The translations under genes were made by a program, and so were the position numbers. The notes under the pieces are model-generated. The model worked only from the letters and a program-made list of their open reading frames with translations. It ran no database searches and had not been told where the DNA came from. Positions 54,997 through 64,000 of a DNA stretch of 64,000 bases are shown here, piece after piece. Positions within the stretch are counted from its first letter, which is position 1. Every line of letters starts with the position of its first letter. The stretch comes from Tritrichomonas musculus (lineage: Eukaryota > Parabasalia > Tritrichomonadida > Tritrichomonadidae), in contig JAPFFF010000077.1 in NCBI GenBank assembly GCA_039105265.1, positions 1 through 64,000 of the forward strand, read 5' to 3'.

Positions 54997-57148
54997 TTCT
55001 CGTTGCATCTGATGATTCAACTGCAGTTCTTGTTTCATCTTATTATTAAACTGCAGTTCTCGCTGCATCTGATGATTCAACTGCAGTTCTCGTTGCATCT
55101 GATGATTCAACTGCAGTTCTCGTTGCATCTGATGATTCAACTGCAGTTCTCGTTGCATCTTATTATTAAACTGCAGTTCTCGTTGCATCTGATGATTCAA
55201 CTGCAGTTCTCGTTGCATCTGATGATTCAACTGCAGTTCTCGTTGAATCTGATGGTTCAACTGCAGTTCTCGTTGAATCTGATGATTCAACTGCAGTTCT
55301 CGTTGCATCTGATGATTCAACTGCAGTTCTCGTTGAATCTGATGATTCAACTGCAGTTCTCGTTGCATCTGATGATTCAACTGCAGTTCTCGTTGCATCT
55401 GATGATTCAACTGCAGTTCTCGTTGAATCTGATGGTTCAACTGCAGTTGTCGTTGAATCTGATGATTCAACTGCAGTTCTCGTTGCATCTGATGATTCAA
55501 CTGCAGTTCTCGTTGAATCTGATGATTCAACTGCAGTTCTCGTTGAATCTGATGATTCAACTGCAGTTCTCGTTGAATCTGATGATTCAACTGTAGTTCT
55601 CGTTGCATCTGATGATTCAACTGCAGTTCTCGTTGCATCTGATGATTCAACTGCAGTTCTCGTTGAATCTGATGATTCAACTGCAGTTCTCGTTGAATCT
55701 GATGATTCAACTGCAGTTCTCGCTGCATCTGATGATTCAACTGCAGTTCTCGTTGCATCTGATGATTCAACTGCAGTTCTCGTTGCATCTGATGATTCAA
55801 CTGCAGTTCTTGTTGCATCTTATTATTAAACTGCAGTTCTCGTTGCATCTGATGATTCAACTGCAGTTCTCGTTGCATCTGATGATTCAACTGCAGTTCT
55901 CGTTGAATCTGATGGTTCAACTGCAGTTCTCGTTGAATCTGATGGTTCAACTGCAGTTCTCGTTGAATCTGATGATTCAACTGTAGTTCTCGTTGCATCT
56001 GATGATTCAACTGCAGTTCTCGTTGCATCTGATGATTCAACTGCAGTTCTCGTTGAATCTGATGATTCAACTGCAGTTCTCGTTGAATCTGATGATTCAA
56101 CTGCAGTTCTCGTTGCATCTGATGATTCAACTGCAGTTCTCGTTGCATCTGATGATTCAACTGCAGTTGTCGTTGCATCTGATGATTCAACTGCAGTTCT
56201 TGTTTCATCTTATTATTAAACTGCAGTTCTCGTTGCATCTGATGATTCAACTGCAGTTCTCGTTGCATCTGATGATTCAACTGCAGTTGTCGTTGCATCT
56301 GATGATTCAACTGCAGTTCTCGTTGCATCTGATGATTCAACTGCAGTTCTCGTTGCATCTGATGATTCAACTGCAGTTCTTGTTTCATCTTATTATTAAA
56401 CTGCAGTTCTCGTTGAATCTGATGATTCAACTGCAGTTCTCGTTGCATCTGATGATTCAACTGCAGTTCTCGTTGAATCTGATGATTCAACTGCAGTTGT
56501 CGTTGCATCTGATGATTCAACTGCAGTTGTCGTTGCATCTGATGATTCAACTGCAGTTCTCGTTGAATCTGATGATTCAACTGTAGTTCTCGTTGCATCT
56601 GATGATTCAACTGCAGTTCTCGTTGAATCTGATGATTCAACTGTAGTTCTCGTTGAATCTGATGATTCAACTGCAGTTCTCGTTGAATCTGATGATTCAA
56701 CTGTAGTTCTCGTTGAATCTGATGGTTCAACTGCAGTTCTCGTTGAATCTGATGATTCAACTGCAGTTCTCGTTGCATCTGATGATTCAACTGCAGTTCT
56801 CGTTGCATCTGATGATTCAACTGCAGTTCTCGTTGCATCTGATGATTCAACTGTAGTTCTCGTTGCATCTGATGATTCAACTGCAGTTCTCGTTGAATCT
56901 GATGGTTCAACTGCAGTTCTCGTTGCATCTGATGATTCAACTGCAGTTCTCGTTGAATCTGATGATTCAACTGCAGTTCTCGTTGCATCTGATGATTCAA
57001 CTGCAGTTCTCGTTGCATCTGATGATTCAACTGCAGTTCTCGTTGCATCTGATGATTCAACTGCAGTTCTCGTTGAATCTGATGATTCAACTGCAGTTCT
57101 CGTTGAATCTGATGATTCAACTGCAGTTCTCGTTGCATCTGATGATTC

Positions 57149-58078
57149 AACTGCAGTTCTTGTTGAATCTTATTATTAAACTGCAGTTCTCGTTGAATCT
57201 TATGATTAAACTGCAGTTCTCGTTGAATCTTATGATTAAACTGCAGTTCTTGTTGAATCTTATTATTAAACTGCAGTTCTCGTTGCATCTGATGATTCAA
57301 CTGCAGTTCTCGTTGCATCTGATGATTCAACTGCAGTTCTCGTTGCATCTGATGATTCAACTGCAGTTCTCGTTGCATCTGATGATTCAACTGCAGTTCT
57401 CGTTGAATCTGATGATTCAACTGCAGTTCTTGTTGCATCTGATGATTCAACTGCAGTTCTCGTTGAATCTGATGATTCAACTGCAGTTCTCGTTGCATCT
57501 GATGATTCAACTGCAGTTCTCGTTGAATCTGATGATTCAACTGCAGTTGTCGTTGCATCTGATGATTCAACTGCAGTTGTCGTTGCATCTGATGATTCAA
57601 CTGCAGTTCTCGTTGAATCTGATGATTCAACTGTAGTTCTCGTTGCATCTGATGATTCAACTGCAGTTCTCGTTGAATCTGATGATTCAACTGTAGTTCT
57701 CGTTGAATCTGATGATTCAACTGCAGTTCTCGTTGAATCTGATGATTCAACTGTAGTTCTCGTTGAATCTGATGGTTCAACTGCAGTTCTCGTTGAATCT
57801 GATGATTCAACTGCAGTTCTCGTTGAATCTGATGATTCAACTGCAGTTCTTGTTGCATCTGATGATTCAACTGCAGTTCTTGTTTCATCTGATGATTCAA
57901 CTGCAGTTCTCGTTGAATCTTATTATTAAACTGCAGTTCTCGTTGAATCTGATGATTCAACTGCAGTTCTCGTTGCATCTGATGATTCAACTGCAGTTGT
58001 CGTTGCATCTGATGATTCAACTGCAGTTGTCGTTGCATCTGATGATTCAACTGCAGTTCTCGTTGAATCTGATGATTC
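57149..58078. repeat. 930-bp block repeated at 61889-62818
   Basis: Unit order matches at an offset of 4,740 bp from the AT-rich cassette onward. Two differences were noticed: CTGCAG at 57329 against CTGTAG at 62069, and GAAT at 57929 against GCAT at 62669. Both cassettes have the TTATGATTA second unit, unlike the nearer cassettes at 45-52 kb. Confidence 0.75.
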
Positions 58079-61000
58079 AACTGCAGTTCTCGTTGAATCT
58101 GATGATTCAACTGCAGTTCTCGTTGAATCTGATGATTCAACTGCAGTTCTCGTTGCATCTGATGATTCAACTGCAGTTCTCGTTGCATCTGATGATTCAA
58201 CTGCAGTTCTCGTTGAATCTGATGATTCAACTGCAGTTCTCGTTGCATCTGATGATTCAACTGCAGTTGTCGTTGCATCTGATGATTCAACTGCAGTTCT
58301 CGTTGCATCTGATGATTCAACTGCAGTTCTCGTTGCATCTGATGATTCAACTGCAGTTCTCGTTGCATCTGATGATTCAACTGCAGTTCTTGTTTCATCT
58401 GATGATTCAACTGCAGTTCTCGTTGCATCTGATGATTCAACTGCAGTTCTCGTTGAATCTGATGATTCAACTGAAGTTCTCGTTGAATCTGATGATTCAA
58501 CTGCAGTTCTCGTTGCATCTGATGATTCAACTGCAGTTCTCGTTGAATCTGATGATTCAACTGCAGTTCTCGTTGCATCTGATGATTCAACTGCAGTTCT
58601 CGTTGCATCTGATGATTCAACTGCAGTTCTCGTTGCATCTGATTATTCAACTGCAGTTCTTGTTTCATCTTATTATTAAACTGCAGTTCTCGTTGAATCT
58701 TATTATTAAACTGCAGTTCTCGTTGAATCTGATGATTCAACTGCAGTTCTCGTTGCATCTGATGATTCAACTGCAGTTCTCGTTGAATCTGATGATTCAA
58801 CTGCAGTTGTCGTTGAATCTGATGATTCAACTGCAGTTCTCGTTGCATCTGATTATTCAACTGCAGTTCTTGTTTCATCTTATTATTAAACTGCAGTTCT
58901 CGTTGAATCTTATTATTAAACTGCAGTTCTCGTTGAATCTGATGATTCAACTGCAGTTCTCGTTGAATCTGATGATTCAACTGCAGTTCTCGTTGAATCT
59001 GATGATTCAACTGCAGTTGTCGTTGCATCTGATGATTCAACTGCAGTTCTCGTTGAATCTGATGATTCAACTGCAGTTCTCGTTGCATCTGATGATTCAA
59101 CTGCAGTTCTCGTTGCATCTGATGATTCAACTGCAGTTCTCGTTGCATCTGATGATTCAACTGCAGTTCTCGTTGAATCTGATGATTCAACTGCAGTTCT
59201 TGTTTCATCTTATTATTAAACTGCAGTTCTCGCTGCATCTGATGATTCAACTGCAGTTCTCGTTGCATCTGATGATTCAACTGCAGTTCTCGTTGCATCT
59301 GATGATTCAACTGCAGTTCTTGTTTCATCTTATTATTAAACTGCAGTTCTCGCTGCATCTGATGATTCAACTGCAGTTCTCGTTGCATCTGATGATTCAA
59401 CTGCAGTTCTCGTTGCATCTGATGATTCAACTGCAGTTCTCGTTGCATCTGATGATTCAACTGCAGTTCTTGTTTCATCTTATTATTAAACTGCAGTTCT
59501 CGCTGCATCTGATGATTCAACTGCAGTTCTCGTTGCATCTGATGATTCAACTGCAGTTCTCGTTGCATCTGATGATTCAACTGCAGTTCTCGTTGCATCT
59601 TATTATTAAACTGCAGTTCTCGTTGCATCTGATGATTCAACTGCAGTTCTCGTTGCATCTGATGATTCAACTGCAGTTCTCGTTGAATCTGATGGTTCAA
59701 CTGCAGTTCTCGTTGAATCTGATGATTCAACTGCAGTTCTCGTTGCATCTGATGATTCAACTGCAGTTCTCGTTGAATCTGATGATTCAACTGTAGTTCT
59801 CGTTGCATCTGATGATTCAACTGCAGTTCTCGTTGCATCTGATGATTCAACTGCAGTTCTCGTTGAATCTGATGGTTCAACTGCAGTTGTCGTTGAATCT
59901 GATGATTCAACTGCAGTTCTCGTTGCATCTGATGATTCAACTGCAGTTCTCGTTGAATCTGATGATTCAACTGCAGTTCTCGTTGAATCTGATGATTCAA
60001 CTGCAGTTCTCGTTGAATCTGATGGTTCAACTGTAGTTCTCGTTGCATCTGATGATTCAACTGCAGTTCTCGTTGCATCTGATGATTCAACTGCAGTTCT
60101 CGTTGCATCTGATGATTCAACTGCAGTTCTCGTTGAATCTGATGATTCAACTGCAGTTCTCGTTGCATCTGATGATTCAACTGCAGTTCTCGTTGAATCT
60201 GATGGTTCAACTGCAGTTGTCGTTGAATCTGATGATTCAACTGCAGTTCTCGTTGCATCTGATGATTCAACTGCAGTTCTCGTTGAATCTGATGATTCAA
60301 CTGCAGTTCTCGTTGAATCTGATGATTCAACTGCAGTTCTCGTTGAATCTGATGATTCAACTGTAGTTCTCGTTGCATCTGATGATTCAACTGCAGTTCT
60401 CGTTGCATCTGATGATTCAACTGCAGTTCTCGTTGAATCTGATGATTCAACTGCAGTTCTCGTTGAATCTGATGATTCAACTGCAGTTCTCGCTGCATCT
60501 GATGATTCAACTGCAGTTCTCGTTGCATCTGATGATTCAACTGCAGTTCTCGTTGCATCTGATGATTCAACTGCAGTTCTTGTTGCATCTTATTATTAAA
60601 CTGCAGTTCTCGTTGCATCTGATGATTCAACTGCAGTTCTCGTTGCATCTGATGATTCAACTGCAGTTCTCGTTGAATCTGATGGTTCAACTGCAGTTCT
60701 CGTTGAATCTGATGGTTCAACTGCAGTTCTCGTTGAATCTGATGATTCAACTGTAGTTCTCGTTGCATCTGATGATTCAACTGCAGTTCTCGTTGCATCT
60801 GATGATTCAACTGCAGTTCTCGTTGAATCTGATGATTCAACTGCAGTTCTCGTTGAATCTGATGATTCAACTGCAGTTCTCGTTGCATCTGATGATTCAA
60901 CTGCAGTTCTCGTTGCATCTGATGATTCAACTGCAGTTGTCGTTGCATCTGATGATTCAACTGCAGTTCTTGTTTCATCTTATTATTAAACTGCAGTTCT

Positions 61001-63808
61001 CGTTGCATCTGATGATTCAACTGCAGTTGTCGTTGCATCTGATGATTCAACTGCAGTTCTCGTTGCATCTGATGATTCAACTGCAGTTCTCGTTGCATCT
61101 GATGATTCAACTGCAGTTCTTGTTTCATCTTATTATTAAACTGCAGTTCTCGTTGAATCTGATGATTCAACTGCAGTTCTCGTTGCATCTGATGATTCAA
61201 CTGCAGTTCTCGTTGAATCTGATGATTCAACTGCAGTTGTCGTTGCATCTGATGATTCAACTGCAGTTGTCGTTGCATCTGATGATTCAACTGCAGTTCT
61301 CGTTGAATCTGATGATTCAACTGTAGTTCTCGTTGCATCTGATGATTCAACTGCAGTTCTCGTTGAATCTGATGATTCAACTGTAGTTCTCGTTGAATCT
61401 GATGATTCAACTGCAGTTCTCGTTGAATCTGATGATTCAACTGTAGTTCTCGTTGAATCTGATGGTTCAACTGCAGTTCTCGTTGAATCTGATGATTCAA
61501 CTGCAGTTCTCGTTGAATCTGATGATTCAACTGCAGTTCTTGTTGCATCTGATGATTCAACTGCAGTTCTCGTTGAATCTGATGATTCAACTGTAGTTCT
61601 CGTTGCATCTGATGATTCAACTGCAGTTCTCGTTGAATCTGATGATTCAACTGTAGTTCTCGTTGCATCTGATGATTCAACTGCAGTTCTCGTTGAATCT
61701 GATGGTTCAACTGCAGTTCTCGTTGCATCTGATGATTCAACTGCAGTTCTCGTTGAATCTGATGATTCAACTGCAGTTCTCGTTGCATCTGATGATTCAA
61801 CTGCAGTTCTCGTTGCATCTGATGATTCAACTGCAGTTCTCGTTGAATCTGATGATTCAACTGCAGTTCTCGTTGCATCTGATGATTCAACTGCAGTTCT
61901 TGTTGAATCTTATTATTAAACTGCAGTTCTCGTTGAATCTTATGATTAAACTGCAGTTCTCGTTGAATCTTATGATTAAACTGCAGTTCTTGTTGAATCT
62001 TATTATTAAACTGCAGTTCTCGTTGCATCTGATGATTCAACTGCAGTTCTCGTTGCATCTGATGATTCAACTGTAGTTCTCGTTGCATCTGATGATTCAA
62101 CTGCAGTTCTCGTTGCATCTGATGATTCAACTGCAGTTCTCGTTGAATCTGATGATTCAACTGCAGTTCTTGTTGCATCTGATGATTCAACTGCAGTTCT
62201 CGTTGAATCTGATGATTCAACTGCAGTTCTCGTTGCATCTGATGATTCAACTGCAGTTCTCGTTGAATCTGATGATTCAACTGCAGTTGTCGTTGCATCT
62301 GATGATTCAACTGCAGTTGTCGTTGCATCTGATGATTCAACTGCAGTTCTCGTTGAATCTGATGATTCAACTGTAGTTCTCGTTGCATCTGATGATTCAA
62401 CTGCAGTTCTCGTTGAATCTGATGATTCAACTGTAGTTCTCGTTGAATCTGATGATTCAACTGCAGTTCTCGTTGAATCTGATGATTCAACTGTAGTTCT
62501 CGTTGAATCTGATGGTTCAACTGCAGTTCTCGTTGAATCTGATGATTCAACTGCAGTTCTCGTTGAATCTGATGATTCAACTGCAGTTCTTGTTGCATCT
62601 GATGATTCAACTGCAGTTCTTGTTTCATCTGATGATTCAACTGCAGTTCTCGTTGAATCTTATTATTAAACTGCAGTTCTCGTTGCATCTGATGATTCAA
62701 CTGCAGTTCTCGTTGCATCTGATGATTCAACTGCAGTTGTCGTTGCATCTGATGATTCAACTGCAGTTGTCGTTGCATCTGATGATTCAACTGCAGTTCT
62801 CGTTGAATCTGATGATTCAACTGTAGTTCTCGTTGCATCTGATGATTCAACTGCAGTTCTCGTTGAATCTGATGATTCAACTGTAGTTCTCGTTGAATCT
62901 GATGATTCAACTGCAGTTCTCGTTGAATCTGATGATTCAACTGTAGTTCTCGTTGAATCTGATGGTTCAACTGCAGTTCTCGTTGCATCTGATGATTCAA
63001 CTGCAGTTCTTGTTGCATCTGATGATTCAACTGCAGTTCTCGTTGAATCTGATGATTCAACTGTAGTTCTCGTTGCATCTGATGATTCAACTGCAGTTCT
63101 CGTTGAATCTGATGATTCAACTGTAGTTCTCGTTGCATCTGATGATTCAACTGCAGTTCTCGTTGAATCTGATGGTTCAACTGCAGTTCTCGTTGCATCT
63201 GATGATTCAACTGCAGTTCTCGTTGCATCTGATGATTCAACTGCAGTTCTCGTTGCATCTGATGATTCAACTGTAGTTCTCTTTGCATCTGATGATTCAA
63301 CTGCAGTTCTCGTTGAATCTGATGATTCAACTGTAGTTCTCGTTGCATCTGATGATTCAACTGCAGTTCTCGTTGAATCTGATGGTTCAACTGCAGTTCT
63401 CGTTGCATCTGATGATTCAACTGCAGTTCTCGTTGAATCTGATGATTCAACTGCAGTTCTCGTTGAATCTGATGATTCAACTGCAGTTCTCGTTGAATCT
63501 GATGATTCAACTGCAGTTCTCGTTGAATCTGATGATTCAACTGCAGTTCTCGTTGAATCTGATGATTCAACTGCAGTTCTCGCTGCATCTGATGATTCAA
63601 CTGCAGTTCTCGTTGCATCTGATGATTCAACTGCAGTTCTCGTTGCATCTGATGATTCAACTGCAGTTCTTGTTGCATCTGATGGTTCAACTGCAGTTGT
63701 CGTTGAATCTGATGATTCAACTGCAGTTCTCGCTGCATCTGATGATTCAACTGCAGTTCTCGTTGCATCTGATGATTCAACTGCAGTTCTCGTTGCATCT
63801 GATGATTC

Positions 63809-64000
63809 AACTACAGTTCTCGTTGCATCTGATGATTCAACTGCAGTTCTTGTTTCATCTTATTATTAAACTGCAGTTCTCGCTGCATCTGATGATTCAA
63901 CTGCAGTTCTCGTTGCATCTGATGATTCAACTGCAGTTCTCGTTGCATCTGATGATTCAACTGCAGTTCTCGTTGCATCTTATTATTAAACTGCAGTTCT
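63809..64000. repeat. Right end of the window, still inside the array
   Basis: The CTACAG marker unit is followed by the same series as at 2191, 14460 and 54989 (CTTGTTTCAT-TTATTATTA, CTCGCTGCAT, two GCAT, GCAT-TTATTATTA) and is cut mid-unit. No boundary is visible, so the array extends beyond 64 kb by an unknown amount. Confidence 0.95.

Larger units (their letters stand above)
75..64000 (-). other. Largely open minus-strand decapeptide frame (LNHQMQRELQ)n; possible giant Gln-rich repeat protein or its relic, gene status unproven
   Basis: The minus strand reads as a 10-residue repeat, Leu-Asn-His-Gln-Met-Gln-Arg-Glu-Leu-Gln, with about 40% Gln. Hydrophobic residues sit at positions 1, 5 and 9, which could suit an amphipathic helix or a fibrous Q/N-rich protein; no known family is recognised. 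The longest open stretches are 19081-28680 (3,199 codons), 54991-63810 (2,939), 6842-14461 (2,539), 31801-38670 (2,289), 48061-52410 (1,449), 39961-43590 (1,209), 43591-47160 (1,189) and 28690-31800 (1,036). Interruptions are 17 TAG, 4 TAA and 2 TGA stops plus the 1-bp deletions at 4531 and 16800. Each apparent start is just the repeat's own ATG, so none is a credible initiator. There is no signal peptide, membrane segment, non-repeat domain, intron border or promoter. Alternative: the frame is open only because a stop-free 30-mer was copied. Confidence 0.22.
91..64000. repeat. 30-bp tandem satellite/minisatellite array, about 2,130 units
   Basis: Every unit begins AACTGCAGTT and is 30 bp long. 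The register holds across the window apart from two 29-bp units, at 4531 and 16800. Common unit types differ at a few sites: GTTGCATC or GTTGAATC at unit positions 14-21; CTCG, CTTG or GTCG at 11-14; TTTCAT in place of TTGCAT; and GATTC, GGTTC, or an AT-rich TTATTATTA or TTATGATTA end. Each unit normally carries one PstI site and at most one CpG. No unique sequence interrupts the array, so there is no gene, RNA gene, promoter or transposon to report between units. The right end is cut by the window. What it does is unknown. It could be a non-coding satellite or the repeat region of a giant protein on the minus strand. Confidence 0.98.

Noticed and set aside
195-62826. About 70 plus-strand open frames of type LMIQLQFSLN/H, up to 867 codons
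   Set aside because: They are the antisense shadow of the same repeat. Each starts at the repeat's own ATG and ends at a CTGTAG unit. Frequent stops, extreme hydrophobic repetition and no flanking domain argue against genes.
91-64000. CRISPR array
   Set aside because: The period is a constant 30 bp with no spacers between repeats, no leader and no cas genes; units vary by point changes only.
91-64000. Minus-strand frame reading ESSDATRTAV
   Set aside because: It is open in consensus units and has no ATG, but every AT-rich unit ending TTATTATTA or TTATGATTA introduces stops, so it is broken many times across the array.
91-64000. Telomeric or simple-sequence repeat
   Set aside because: The unit is 30 bp with mixed composition, internal dyads and higher-order structure. 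It does not resemble short G-rich telomere repeats or a microsatellite.
1-64000. Transposon, retroelement or viral origin of the array
   Set aside because: No terminal repeats, target-site duplications, or polymerase, transposase or capsid motifs are visible. Some satellites derive from mobile elements, but nothing here shows it.

Overview
The whole window lies inside one tandem array. A 30-bp unit repeats head to tail about 2,130 times from position 91 to the last base, and four more-diverged units sit at the left end. There is no unique sequence, no RNA gene, no promoter-like region and no mobile-element protein. The array runs off the right end; the left end (1-90) looks like its decaying edge. 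This fits a satellite or macro-minisatellite in a eukaryotic nuclear genome read by long reads. Species cannot be told from this sequence. Base composition is about 40-43% GC.

The unit has two dyad elements. Positions 1-10 are the perfect palindrome AACTGCAGTT, which contains a PstI site. Positions 14-33 (running 3 bases into the next unit) form an inverted repeat with 8-bp arms, GTTGAATC and GATTCAAC, around a TGAT loop. The arms are perfect in 'GAAT' units and carry one mismatch in 'GCAT' units. These two unit types make up most of the array.

Because 30 is divisible by 3, every reading frame is a decapeptide repeat. The minus-strand frame (LNHQMQRELQ, variants with I for M, Q for R or E, and FNNK for LNHQ) is by far the most open. 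By hand I find about 23 in-frame stops and two copies of one 1-bp deletion in 64 kb, with open stretches up to 9.6 kb (3,199 codons). The opposing plus frame (LMIQLQFSLN/H) has about 175 TAG stops. This may mean the array is, or descends from, the repeat region of a giant Gln/Asn-rich protein, but no start region, unique domain or splice site is visible. I do not call it a gene.

Above the 30-bp unit there are several layers of higher-order repeat. (1) A tandem pair of ~12 kb superrepeats, about 1,800-13,680 and 14,040-25,740, share rare private variants including a 29-bp unit. (2) From 25 to 64 kb the same sub-blocks recur shuffled, with offsets such as 1,440, 4,470, 4,740, 9,990 and 15,360 bp. 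(3) A four-unit AT-rich cassette recurs at about 19 places. (4) A locally amplified subfamily occupies about 39.3-40.5 kb. The pattern is typical of unequal exchange or gene conversion acting at several scales.
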